64,000 nt of DNA from Alentia gelatinosa (taxonomy: Eukaryota; Annelida; Polychaeta; Phyllodocida; Polynoidae): positions 105,445,125-105,509,124 of the forward strand of contig OX465581.1 of assembly GCA_950022655.1 (NCBI GenBank), in the 5' to 3' direction. The notes beneath the pieces were generated by a model, which had not been told where the DNA came from, searched no databases, and worked only from the letters and a program-made list of their open reading frames with translations. The translations under genes were made by a program, and so were the position numbers. This document shows positions 27,591-53,301 of this stretch, one piece after another (position 1 is the stretch's first letter; every line of letters begins with the position of its first letter).

Positions 27591-28563
27591 TTGAACAGCA
27601 TCATGTGTTATATATTGTCAACTTTTGAATGAATATTTACTTCAGAAATATTAAAAGACAATGAAAAGTTATTTGTGTACGATTTTCCTGTTCTGAAGTA
27701 TAAAATACCCCGTAAATTTGATACTTGTCTTGATTTCTGACCGGAGACTATTTTTACTTAATTGTGGCTTATAAGCATCTAACCTACATAACGGTAACTA
27801 GTATTATTGCACTGAAATAATACATACTGTTGCAATCTTTACCACAGTTATTAGCAATACCAAACATTAGTGGGCTCTACGTTATCTATCTAGGAGGCCG
27901 ATCAACACAGCATTAACAGATTTAACTGGTTGATTAAAATTATAAATAATAAAAGTACACTAATCTAATGTCATGCACGTTAGATTGTTCAGATCACATA
28001 TAATCATAGATTATGTCACGCACTGTGGAACTCTTTCTGGACATAAATGTTTTAACATCAATGGTCGAATAAGCGATGCAGCAGTCAATGGTAAAAAATA
28101 TTGTACGTTCATTCAGGGTTTCATGTAAATGATAGTCCGGCGATGTCGTCTTTTTTCCCATTAATAACATTCAGTGGTTTAATTCAAGTCCTATTACTAG
28201 TATTAGATATGCCAGAGCCCATACTTAGGCCTAATCTTACATTATCTCAGCCTGAACACTGAACACTCAGAACAGTTAGTTTTTTTAGAACACTGATTAC
28301 ACACATATACACACGCATAGTACCTCATAAGACAAACAGAGTCAGTTGTGCATATCAAAGAACCTTCATCATAATGACAGGCGGCAGACAAGTACACGGC
28401 CAGCTCGGTAAATTGTCCCCGCCCACCTCTCCCTCTCACCGGCCAGCCGCAGCCTTCTAAGACGGTGGCGCGGGACCTCCATCCCCGGGAACCCGGCCGA
28501 CCGACTCCCGTTGAGATGCCCCCGATTTCAAGCCTGCCAATATAAAACTCCAGCATGTCTTAC

Positions 28564-28630
28564 CTTTCATTTGAAGATCGAATTCATAGGTGTTCTCCCG
28601 GTCCTTCTTCGATTTCCTATCCAGCGCCAT
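28564..28630 (-). CDS. SRGAP2: srGAP homologue, first coding exon (partial gene)
   Basis: An ATG in good context (AACATGG) opens 22 codons plus one base and ends at AAAG|GTAAGA, a consensus donor. The peptide MALDRKSKKDRENTYEFDLQ continues with MK. Against the SRGAP2 amino terminus as I recall it (MTSPAKFKKDKEIIAEYD...), it matches at K8, K9, D10, E12, E16, D18, Q20 and K22, with the same exon length and the same phase-1 end. srGAP proteins carry F-BAR, RhoGAP and SH3 domains and act at the plasma membrane in cell protrusion and migration downstream of SLIT-ROBO. Only the lead-in to the F-BAR domain is visible here. The head-to-head position with FAM72 supports the call independently. The paralogue number is not implied, since invertebrates probably have one srGAP. 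Later exons were not found in this window. Confidence 0.7.
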
Positions 28631-29275
28631 GTTGGCTGCTAGTCCCAGTACAATCCCAGGTCAATTTTACATCAGATGCCACCGCCTCCTTACTGCCTCC
28701 TGTACAGTGAACGGATACCGTCTGCCACTCAGAAATATGGCGGGCTCTGAACAGCACGTCGTGCGCCTGAGTCACGTGATATTCAATAATACACATGCTT
28801 CCATGACGTAGGCGAACATGGGGCTACACATAGCATACTGACGTCAGATTTAAATGTCCAAACTCGTGTGCTTGTTGTTATGAACGAACCAATGGGGGGT
28901 GAGTTTATAAACAAACCAACCAATGGGGCAGCGGCTTCTTGCAGAGCATGGCAGGGCACGAGTGCTAAGTTCGCCCAGACGTGTCATCGGTTATTTCAGA
29001 TTGTTTTTATCTGGAATAGGATTCATTGTGGATATAGCGTCAATGTTTAGTTGGTGAATTTTCCTCTCATCCTACCAATACATCAAGATTTGACTGAAAA
29101 GTTCGACGTGAAAGGTGACTAATCAACGTTTTCTGGAAGCTTCACGGCGGAAGCTGAGTCAGCTGTGAGCAAAGACTTCACCGAAGTGCCCGTTTCAACA
29201 GGTCCTGTCTCACTCAGGAACAAACGTGTTTTCACATTATAAGCTTCTAAGGAGGAATTACAGACACTGGATATA
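28631..29275. promoter_or_regulatory. Shared (bidirectional) srGAP/FAM72 promoter region
   Basis: This interval lies between the two divergent start codons. Visible motifs are an E-box TCACGTGA at 28,772-28,779, a full CRE TGACGTCA at 28,839-28,846, and CCAAT boxes at 28,889-28,893 and 28,920-28,924. The CCAAT boxes have the same orientation, with starts 31 bp apart, each inside AACCAATGGGG or a close match. Double CCAAT boxes with 31-33 bp spacing are known NF-Y sites in G2/M cell-cycle promoters, and vertebrate FAM72 is cell-cycle regulated. No clear TATA box is placed. Transcription starts are not visible, so the 5' UTR limits are unknown. Confidence 0.65.
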
Positions 29276-34226
<4,951 letters not shown>

Positions 34227-37200
34227 TAAACTTCTGCCCAGCTCTGCCCTTGAAATCATGTGAATATCACAGGCTACTCGGAATCACCCATGTATTATCA
34301 ATGCGTTTCAAAGCTAGTCTCTGTCATTGCATCAAGCAGTGATCAGGAATTCATCACAGTGTGAGGAGGATCTCTGCCAACGTTTAAGTCACCGTGCATG
34401 TATATATGCCTTCGTAACTTGCAGAATGTGAACTCTTTCTTCATATGCAATAGATTCATTGCCCGTAGGACGTCAGACCTGTGGTTGTAACTGGTCTCCC
34501 ATATTGTTATTACAAAGTGGTGCAGTGCTGGGTGAGTAGTGACTTATGATTATGCACTGCGGTATCTTCCATCATCAATGGATATTTTCTTCCCTCGAGT
34601 AAAATGGATTTATCAGATGATGGTTTTGTATGAGTTTGGAATACAGTCAAGTACTTTGTGATACTGCTAATGCTGTCAACTCGTCTATGAGCACAGTTAC
34701 GGTAGACAGACTATAGATGTGCTGACAACATGATCTGCTAGCGGGTTTACCACGATCGTTCGTATATTCCTCAAATCAGGGATCATGTCTAAAGATATCG
34801 ACGAGACTGGTGACAGTCTAGATGACTGTTTCATCTCAGACAAACGGAATGCCAAACCTTTAACAGTCATTTACTGAAAGTACACTGTTCGTAGTGTGTC
34901 TTTATCATGTCCATTTATCTGTACTCTACATGCATTATAAATGTATTCCCCATCTCTCGACAGGCCTGGGTTGCCATACCATTCACTCTACGGGCCTTTC
35001 ATCACAGTAGTCTCTTTTTTTCTGTGCATTCTTAGTAGAGCTGTTAATGGCGCAATTATTTAGTGAGAGCTATACCTCAAGTGATCGTCAACAAACGTTG
35101 CCAAACTAGTTCTGTATTAAAGGCCAGTTTTTCCTTTTGGTCACTTCATGTACTAATTCAGTATGCCGTATAATCCTGCAATATTCATGATACACGATAG
35201 TAACTTCGCACTTTTAAACAACTGGGGTTCCTATTGAGAACATACCTTTCTCATATCCTATACAACTTGAGTGTTTTGTGTAGTATGGATAAAGTTGTAC
35301 AAATATTGAGACCCAGACAAGACGATCACCAGTGTGGCTATGACTTATGTATGATAATACCTTATTTGAAGGAAGCTGAACACTCAACAAAAATGACTGA
35401 AAATAATCTTCGCCAAATTACATTCCTCATCATGATTGAAAGACTGCTTTGTAGTGACGTATTTAATTTTAAAAAAAAGATATGTAAATTTGAAACGGCG
35501 CCCCATGGGGAGTTATTTCACTCACCTTTCTCGTTTCCAGGTGCAGGCGGGTGCTGGAAACCCTTATAGAGACATGAAATATAACTTCAGAATATATCAT
35601 GGTAAAAGCATATTAGCATATACTATTTATAGCAGGTTTAACCTTTCCTAAACTTAATTTCCCTTTTGAACAGATTGATACTGTCTACCATTGAAAACCG
35701 GAATAAGTTGAGTGACTATTTCGTGTGTGTATTATTTTCCAGAGTACGTTATATTGAAGTCACGTATGAATATAATGTTCACAGCTGGGCTGTGTAAGTT
35801 TTGGTTGTGAGGAAATGCGGATGTTTTTTCAGGTTTGCTCATTAATTTCTCATATAATGCAGAAAAATTTAACATGATTGGGTTCGCAGTAATAAGAGCC
35901 CTTATCCCACGAAAGAGAAATGTGAATTTAAAAGGGAAAAAAGCTGCCATCACCGATTGTAATTCCAAGAGAGTATGAATTTATTGTCTTTCCCGCTTGA
36001 GAACAATGATGATATAGCATGTAAATACAGGTATCATTGGCGTTTGTATTATGAGAAAACTGGTACCAGTTCTACAGGTTGTAGAAGGTGTCATTGATTC
36101 AAGTCCCAGCGCTCATTATATGTTGTGCACGTTAATGCGTAGATGTATAAAAAGATCTGATGATTTTGTCGTCGTCACCCTCATTGTCACAAATCCATTA
36201 CGCCGGACTGCTTCCCTGTATGCTACTAGTTGTGCATGGAAGTGTCGCTCATTCCATTCTTACATCCCGTGAAAGATTGCCTCCATCTAACCAGTGTGAC
36301 TCTTCGTTATGTTGTTGGTACATTGTGCAGCGCTCAAACAAATGCCAGTGGCCGTAATCTGGAGCTCTTTTTGGCACCGGTTTCTTGCCACAGTTTTGTA
36401 TTTGTCTTATACTCAGTTCAGGAAACTACCCTCAAAGACCCACGTTTTTGGCGCTCCTTGCTCTTTCTCTCGATTAATTTCTCTCCCTCCCCTCTTTTTT
36501 TCAGTTTCTCTCTATCCAACTCTTTCAAAGGCCGTTGTTATTGTTGTTGCCAAATGAAAAGTAACAAGCTATCAATAGATTACCTAAGATTCCTACAGGT
36601 TATTTACTTCATTCGCCTGTACATTAATAATTTCATGCCAAAATAAAGTTGGGTTTATTCTCACTTGTTCGTGCGGGGAGCTGGGAACTGCTCTGAGGTT
36701 AAAAAAAAAAAAAGCAGCGACGGACAAACGGAGTATATTTGATGGGATAATGAGAACCTCTTCATTGAGCTGCTCATAGAGAGAGTACCTAAGGTACTTT
36801 GATGTTATTTACTTGTTTACTTGTATTTATGTCTAACAACATGTTTCAGCTTGTTACAAAAAAAAGCTCAAGTAATTGTTGCAAGTGAAGTGGAACAGAT
36901 TTGAGAAATGTCCAACCTTGATCAATCTGAATTGATTTCATACTCGTTTCATGTTAGAGGTAAAAAAAACACACTAGTCTCTGATGTTTGTTTTGTGTTC
37001 TATTTATAGATGTTCTTGATTTACTAAGGTGTGGACGCTGATTTATTTATGATTGTGTTTGTTGTGTGGAAGCGTGCTTTGCTTACCTTGTCTACTTTAA
37101 TGTAGCTGTTTGTGTGTTTACTTTATGAAGGATAAGTGTATAATAGGATATGTCATGCAGGAAAATGGACATGAACGTATTTACCTGGGCGTGGAGGTTG

Positions 37201-37544
37201 TGAATGCTCCAGTGGACCAATTTGAAATTTAGTGGATGATATTTGAATAAAGCTATAAACAACAACAAGAACAACAACAAGAAATAACGTTTATTTATTT
37301 ATTTGTCTTTCGTGTTATATTAAGAAATATACGTGCTAGCTCTGAATGACAAAGATGTAGCTATCCCATTGGTCTATACGGTCGTAGCTTTATCATAAAG
37401 TAATGAATGTCACATTTGAATAATCGAAGCTGTTTCGTTAAAACTGAATTTCCATAATATGTACATTTGCAGTGAAAGAGTTTCGTGTTATTGTGCTAAT
37501 TTTCTAGGTCTGAGGGATAGGATAATATCAAGTGATGTCACGAG

Positions 37545-37812
37545 TTTGAGTCTGAGTTTATTTATGCCACACATTTTGTTGGCTCCATAATTTCATGAGT
37601 CAAAGACGAGTAACATTACGGAGTCAACAAAATGAGTGGCATGAATAAGCTCAAACTCAAACGAGTGGCGTCTAGATTTTATCCTACCCCGTTTCCATAT
37701 TTTTTTCAGTATCAGAAATTAGTGGCATAAACAACACTTTATGTCACACCTGTGACATAAAAAAAATCCTGTGTTAAGCCTATGGCGTTTTTTTTTTTAG
37801 GGGTAGGATAAA
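37545..37812 (+). mobile_element. Composite hairpin-plus-TIR-module element, divergent copy
   Basis: A hairpin (about 37,545-37,665) pairs GTTTGAGTCTGAGTTTAT..GCCACACATTTTGTTGGCTCC with its complement. It is followed by a module at 37,678-37,812 with inverted ends TTTATCCTACCCC / GGGGTAGGATAAA. The internal GTGTTAAGCCTATGG signature ties it to the 33.2, 42.3 and 43.8 kb copies, even though its terminal repeat differs from theirs by a few bases. Confidence 0.65.
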
Positions 37813-38180
37813 TCCAGTTACAATTTTGGAAACGGTATGTTATGCCCTTGGGTATAGTTTGAGGGTGGCCGCCCTCCCCTTCGGTTCGGGGCAGTAGTGT
37901 GTTCGCACACCATAGTGTCGTAGAACAATCACTGACCCGATTCTATTATCCACCGTATACAAAGCCCCCATTGAAAATGTATGGGGACTCAGTAAACCAC
38001 GACCCATTGCATAAAACGTGTCAAATACCATATCTGTGTATACAAATTCAAACCTGTTGTATATGGCTTCAAAACCATGGTATGCAGGGAAAATAATTCC
38101 TTTTGCTATAGAGCAAAGAAATAGTCCCTATTGTTATACCCTTTAATATGGCAATTCATTGGTTGAATTTAGTCGAAAAC

Positions 38181-38320
38181 ATGGATAAAAGATACAACAA
38201 ACAAATGGTTTTGTGGCGGGCGGTTCTGTAAACCACTCGAGGTTGACGTCGTAATACACTTGTTAGCGCTCGTTGTTTACGGCCGCCTGTCCACAAAACC
38301 ATCGATTATTATCTATAGAT
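38181..38320 (+). mobile_element. Palindromic MITE, GGCCGCCTGTCCAC family, copy 2
   Basis: Arms ATGGTTTTGTGGCGGGCGGT and GGCCGCCTGTCCACAAAACC flank a loop containing CTCGAGGTTGACGTCGTAAT. It is homologous to 22,569-22,716 in inverted orientation. Confidence 0.8.
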
Positions 38321-40578
38321 TCAGGTCTGACTTCCATATAAATATTTGCCAGTGATGGTATCCTTGTACGCTGTATTCCCTTATGGAGCAAAAACATAGG
38401 TATTTACATAATGCGAAGGATAAGTGCCTGCTTTCAGACCTCTTAATGAGTAGAAATTGCATTGGAAAAAAAAACCAACATGCAGACGCCTTTATAATTA
38501 CATGTACAACATGTAGTTGGTAAATTCCTGGGTAAGGCTGTCTGAAGTTTGTGTCCGACACGTTCGCTGTTGGTAATGATTCTCTGGAACCTGTATGATT
38601 ACAAGCAATTACTAAATATATAACAGGTTTTGTTAGACAACGATCTGTGAATAATTCGGTCATAAATCTTTTGTTTTAATAAGTGATTATAACTTGTGAA
38701 GTCGCATATTCCGAGTACCGTTTAATAGCCCGACGCGAGGCGGTGAATAGGCCAGCAGCTGGCGAGGTATGGGGCCTATTTTCGGCTATGTGGAACCAGG
38801 CCTTTAAAGCTGAAAAATCCTGGTAGGCTGTTATTCTAGAAATCCCCCTTTCCGGAAGGTGTTCCATTTCTAATCATCTCTTTATATTCCCAAAAGACCG
38901 TGGCAAAAATCACATGCAATTTGTTGCAGTTAATTTAGAATTCCATAGATATCAGCTGCATAGCGCTGGATAAATAGCTTTTACCAATGGCAACATTTAA
39001 GAGCAGTGTAGATCTGATATATTGAACCAAACTGTGATGCTTCCTTACCGTTTCACTAAAGAAGACTAGGCCAGATCGGTTTAGAGGGAATATCTTATCA
39101 AGATTAAATATTTCATTTCAATTAAAATCACACATTTGATGCTCTCCTCGTTGGACAGTTCTCTCTGCGCATAGAGCATGTCACTATGACAAAGGTAAAT
39201 TTTCTCAGAAATTTCAATTTTCCTTGACAATTCCAAAATTCTGTGAGAATTCACTAACATTGAAAAATTCATGATTTTCCCCTTAGTATGGCAGCACCGT
39301 CACACACCTTCTTACCTCTGACGCCTTATAAATATACTATACCACATTTACACATTACAAGGCTACTACAAACAACAAAAGGGCATGGCTGGATATCGGC
39401 CAGGTCTAATGACTGTTATTATAAATACTAAGTAAGCTTGGTGACACGGGATATAGATAATCATTATCACACTAAAAAGTATACTATCCTCAGTTAGACG
39501 TTAAGAGTGACCTACCTTTGTCACACCAGAGCGATTAACATTGACCAATTATATCCATAATCTTTGGAAAAGCACACCTTCCAGTAGGTATGTCTTGCCC
39601 CTACTTCAATAATAGCTAATTAGAATAATATCATTTACTAATAACCTAAAATCTAAGCAGAAACAATGTAATCAATGCATAGAGATGATTCCTACCATGT
39701 AAGTCGACATGCCCACTCTCCACTCACAAAGGATATTATTTGATAACTAGTATGAGGGTGGCCTAATTATATTTCAGTCGTGTATCGTCGTACACGTGAA
39801 GGTGACCGTGGCAACTCCTATCAGTTAATTGAGAGTGTCTACATTCTTTCTATCTTGCTGGTGGTATCCCCTGGAGGTTGTGATAACTACTAAATATACC
39901 GCTTGTCAAGCTCCTTAAGCCTCCCAGAGAGCCCAATAACACAGTCGCCAGAAATGGAACTTTTTTCGACAAAATACTCAATCATCAGTAATCTGCTGGT
40001 ATGCGTCATTTTCTTTCAATTAGAGAAATTTCTAACAACTGAAACAGCCCTGCCTCGGAGTAGAATTCCCTAATATTTCGTGTTAGTCTGTGGCGTCTCG
40101 TTTGTAGAGGCCATAGGTTTCCAAACTGTGAACTAAAACAAGCAAAACTTACTCGAAAACCTTGGGAAGCTTATTATACATGTACTAGACACCTGTGCCT
40201 TAAAATACTCCAAATACCAACCTCTGCTGTCCAAGTGGTAGTTGAGCCGTACCACCATACTGTGCCGGTATGGTGCCATACCACCATACTTTGAAACCTC
40301 AATCTCGTGAAATATGTTAATAAATCATAAATAATCAATATTTGAACACAAAAAGTAGACAGAAAATTGATAAATAATATTATGAGACTAATATTTGCAA
40401 AGAAAAGAATTTATTAAGAGTTTGATTTTATTTACGAAATTGCGGCTATGAATATTGCGGTACACATTCATAGCAGAAAGTGACTTCGGCCCACCCAGGT
40501 GACTTTGTTTATCACTTCAACATCAACATATTTTGGTGAGTTTTTAAGTATTTACATGTATTTAGAGGTGTATAGTAC

Positions 40579-40730
40579 AAGTGAAACTTGTTAACCTAAT
40601 TGGGACAGCATATCATACCTTGTTACTATCAGTAAAATTATCGCATTCGCTCTGCGAGCCCATGCTATAATTTTACCGATAGTAACACGGTACGATAAGC
40701 CGTCCCAATTAGGTTAACTAGTTTCCCTTA
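40579..40730. mobile_element. 152-bp palindromic element
   Basis: Arms GTGAAACTTGTTAACCTAAT and its complement ending GGTTAACTAGTTTCCC extend inwards through TTGGGAC, TACC-TGTTACTATC and TAAAATTAT, with a short centre near GCGAGC. The flank AGGTGTATAG..GTGAAAC resembles the outer end of the three-unit family (AGGTATATAG..GGGAAAC), so this may be a distant relative without the tandem-unit tail. Confidence 0.75.
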
Positions 40731-42112
40731 AGTACCAATAATGAAGAATTCTCAATAGAATATTTTGATATAATATTGAAGAACATGCAGGCCCTGGGGA
40801 CAATTCTTAAAATGTTCCAGTGATAAATAACTTCATGAATATTTTGGTGTCAATAATATTGCGTAGATGACATGGACTATACAGAACTAAATGACGAATC
40901 AATTTCAATGCTATTATCAATTCAATCAAAGAAAGTCTTTACTACGGAGAACAGGTTGTTGGTACTTGTTTTAAAGAAAATGTGGAGTATTATTTATGAA
41001 ATCACCTATAGAATCTTGTATGAATTAAACCTTACTAACAATCAGATAATAGACATCAAAACTCTAAAGTGACAGAATAAGTACTTCTGTGAACTATTTA
41101 TTATCATTCACAAAGAAAATATACAGACACTATGCATACTGTACACTTTCTTCCTGTTCTGCTGACTTCAAATCTGTGTCAACTGAAGCCATTAAATTGA
41201 GAGCCTTATATGAAAATCTAAATTATTTTAGATTTATCGTCTAAATTATGCATGATAACTGATAACTCGAAATAGGATGAATATCAATCAGATCTTATAT
41301 CACGTAACCAACTTCGTCATACCGAAGTAAAAATAAATCCCTACTCGCATAATCATGCATCTGCAACTTCAATGGTCATATTCGATACATTTTTAGTAGC
41401 TATTCAAGTTATAAAATTCATACAGCTGCATATATTAAACTTAGAATGCATTATTGCTTTCCGATTAATATAAAAGAAATTCTCAAATACTAGGATTCCA
41501 TATTAAGTTATTTAATGAGAGTTTTAATGAGAAATTTCTTCCAATCCGACATTTCTTGTAAAAGAAATGACCACTCAAACGATATCCTATCCCACTTATT
41601 AAATCAGAAAGTCCCGAAGGCAAGTTCCCAGAGTATTTACATGCCCAAATAAGGCTGTTTCCCAAGTAAATATATCATTGCAATGCTTTACAATTAATAA
41701 TGTATAACATGTTACCCTTCTCTCAACACATTCAGTTTTCCATCTTTAATAGTTTATATATTTTTCAGTCAATGACATTGGTAATTGCTCTTCCCCAATC
41801 GCCGAATTGGATACTTTCCTTGCACTTTGTCGCATCCAGAAGCCATTAATCAAATTCCGTTACCGACAGAGGAAATGTTGGTTTCATTAACGAGAACAGC
41901 CACCATAGAGCTTAACGTGTACTGCATAAGGCTTCGGACTAGAAAATTCCGTCGGGCTAGCAAAAACCGAGAATAGATCTTTCTGTGTGACGACCTTCTG
42001 AATATAACTTCTGCAGGTGGTGCGTGAGACTCCTGATCCATTAAAATCCGCGCCAAGTAAAGAGTCCGTCAGTTTGCTGATAGAGAGGACGACACTGCAC
42101 CTCACAGACCGG

Positions 42113-42410
42113 TACAGATTAAAGAAGAAACAAGTTTGGTCACAGTCGTCGTTCTCCACGAGTTTGATGCGAAGTGATATGAACGAGGCGACAGCCGAGT
42201 GAATATCACGTAGCATTCAAACGAGTTGAAGAATATCTTCTTTGACCTAAACGAGTTGCTTTCTGTGTTTATCTCAACCCTGTACACACTAAAAGAATGG
42301 ACAACACACAGAGTATAGACCATAGAGAACGGACTGCAATACTTGCAGGGGCATGGAGAACGAGTTCCCAATGTTAAGCCTATGGACATTTATTCCAGGG
42401 GTGAGATAAA
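42113..42410 (+). mobile_element. Composite hairpin-plus-TIR-module element at the PDHB 3' end
   Basis: An imperfect hairpin (about 42,113-42,262, containing GAACGAGGCGACAGCCGAGTGAATA) precedes a 143-bp module (42,268-42,410) with ends TTTATCTCAACCCT and AGGGGTGAGATAAA and the GTTAAGCCTATGGAC signature. Its right end is only 50 bp beyond the PDHB stop codon. TTTATT inside it (42,389-42,394) reads AATAAA in the PDHB sense, so the element may supply the gene's polyadenylation signal. Confidence 0.7.
42389..42394 (-). terminator. Candidate PDHB polyadenylation signal AATAAA, inside a MITE
   Basis: AATAAA on the minus strand lies about 66 bases past the PDHB stop codon, a plausible 3' UTR position. 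It is part of the module end of the composite element at 42,113-42,410. Use in vivo is inferred. Confidence 0.4.
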
Positions 42411-42459
42411 CAGAGTGAACCCTCCCCGTGCACCGTCACTATCTCTGTGGTAGCTGGGT

Positions 42460-52046
<9,587 letters not shown>

Positions 52047-52193
52047 GTTGACGAGACGATACGCTGTTGTCCTTCACCTTGGCGGCTGATTATCCACACT
52101 GCACTGCTTAACTTCTTTAGTACGTCCCGTTGTCGCCAGGGCAAGGGCACTCAGTAAGGACGGACTGGGGCGAGCACTGCAGTGTTACATATG

Positions 52194-52313
52194 TGGCACC
52201 CTCTATGAAAGAATGTAAGATTTCAGATTATACGAAACTACTTACTATTGGAGATATAGAAATAGGTAGTTTCGTATAATTTGAAAGTCAATAATCTTTC
52301 ATAGAGGGCGCCA
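52194..52313. mobile_element. 120-bp hairpin just upstream of PDHB
   Basis: Arms TGGCACCCTCTATGAAAGA and TCTTTCATAGAGGGCGCCA continue inwards through TTATACGAAACTA and its complement, leaving a short loop. It lies about 150 bp upstream of the PDHB start codon, so it probably sits in or beside the promoter. It has the form of a palindromic MITE. Confidence 0.8.
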
Positions 52314-52454
52314 CTTTTGTTTTGTTTTGCCACCAGAGGGCTTGCGCCGTCAGCCTATCACTACCCCTCGAGGGCGCAGGCAGATAGTCACGGACACTGG
52401 AACGCCACCTTGGAACCAAATAGCATTTTTTTCCACAGGCTGGCTTCACAGCTT

Positions 52455-52565
52455 TGTCTCACCCCAGTATTTTTCTACGGAGAATTAACATTTGCAACTC
52501 CTACTCCACGGCCGTTAAGTTAGTGCTCAATGGCTCAATGGTTACTTGGGTGATTTATTCTATCA
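52455..52565 (-). mobile_element. Composite-family module fragment
   Basis: It carries GTCTCACCCCAGTATTTTTC, then CTCCTACTCCACGGCC, GCTCAATGG and TTGGGTGATTTATTCTATC, in the same order as 33,261-33,375. It is read as a truncated copy of that module without the adjoining hairpin. Confidence 0.6.
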
Positions 52566-52605
52566 GGCAGGGATCGAGTGTTCATTAGGCCTAATTATGG
52601 CCCGT

Positions 52606-52737
52606 GGGGGGGGGGGGGGGGGGGGCACAGTTTTGGGTAGGCCCTACACCGATCGGTCAAAAGAAAGTTGGCCCCCATGGAATTACCAAAAAAAGCCCCC
52701 CCCCCCCCCCCCTCCTTGGAATCCCCCCCCCCCCCCC
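52606..52737. repeat. Poly(G)20 and paired poly(C)17/poly(C)15 cluster
   Basis: A 20-G run (52,606-52,625) is followed within 100 bp by C runs at 52,696-52,712 and 52,723-52,737. The G and C runs, with short flanking similarity, could pair. Exact lengths are at risk from sequencing error. Confidence 0.9.
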
Positions 52738-52879
52738 AAAAAAAAGTTGCCCCCATAAAACCTTCTGGTTTAACAGGACCATTCATTACAGGTGTGTACG
52801 GTTACGGGTTTTGATTCTGCACCTCAGGGCTGGGCTGACTATAGTTCCTCCCTGGCTAGCACTATGACAGTTGACATTG

Positions 52880-53290
52880 AGATCTGTTGTTTGACATATG
52901 TCTCTTCTATTTTCTGCCATAGATTTTCATGCCCTTTTGAAAGATATAGGACGTGGCTCACTTCACTTCTCAATTACCTTTGCTGACACCCAACCTGTCA
53001 TTGTCTTCATCCTCACATTTTCACTGGGTAGTAGCTTTGGTCTTTCATGAAAAAAAAATCATTATCTTATCATAATAGCTCTTAGCCTTCTGGGCCTTAC
53101 ATTCTAATGCATCTGATAATTTTACTGTAACAGGCTTTGGTCTGAGCTGACTTACAGTGGTTGGTACAGTGGATCGTAACCTTCTAACTTGTGATAACTG
53201 GGCTGGGGAACCCAGACCTTGTACAGGGGTGTTTCTCCACTCTAGAACAGCAAGGTTTACATCAGTCTTAAAGTGTTTCGCTTTCTTCAG
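52880..53290 (-). pseudogene. Integrase C-terminal remnant of the gypsy-type element
   Basis: The minus-strand frame shows the late-integrase pattern LEWRNTPVQGLG..SPAQL, an Arg-rich stretch, then LSDALECKAQKAKSYYDK. A broken continuation follows with NVRMKTMTGWVSAKVIEK. It begins only about 12 bases after the zinc-binding region ends, so the DDE catalytic core that belongs between them has been deleted. Confidence 0.75.
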
Positions 53291-53301
53291 AATGTGCTAC
53301 A

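Larger units (their letters stand above)
1..28563 (-). other. Probable long first intron (or more) of the srGAP homologue; no recognisable exons
   Basis: This stretch lies 3' of the donor of the srGAP first coding exon on the minus strand, so it should be intronic unless later exons have been missed. I looked for conserved srGAP segments (the FFR-K-AEIE block of the F-BAR domain and the RhoGAP signature) in reverse complement and recognised none. Open frames here are short, lack family similarity and fall in scattered GC-richer islets (about 3.5-4.0, 6.15-6.33, 7.7-7.8, 9.8-10.1, 10.8-10.95, 11.2-11.4, 12.1-12.3, 14.4-14.6, 24.4-24.6 and 25.85-26.0 kb). Repeats within it are listed separately. 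A short exon could escape visual inspection. Confidence 0.45.
34227..42267. other. FAM72-PDHB intergenic region
   Basis: I see no supported gene. The start is likely FAM72 3' UTR, but no polyadenylation signal can be assigned with confidence; AATAAAG occurs at about 36,643 and 37,247. The second of these precedes an (ACAACAAGA)-like tail that resembles the 3' end of a retroposon. FAM72 and PDHB converge on this interval. It holds the MITE copies at 37.5-37.8, 38.2 and 40.6 kb. The left flank of the 42-kb composite element also lies here. Open frames around 35.2-35.6 and 36.2-36.6 kb have no recognisable family features. Confidence 0.5.

Noticed and set aside
28242..28556. Minus-strand frame just left of the srGAP exon as coding sequence
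   Set aside because: It lies beyond the strong GTAAGA donor and has Gly/Arg-rich composition from a GC-rich islet; more likely intronic.
36230..36646. 138-codon frame downstream of FAM72
   Set aside because: Composition is Ser/Phe-rich from pyrimidine tracts, with no domain or splice support.
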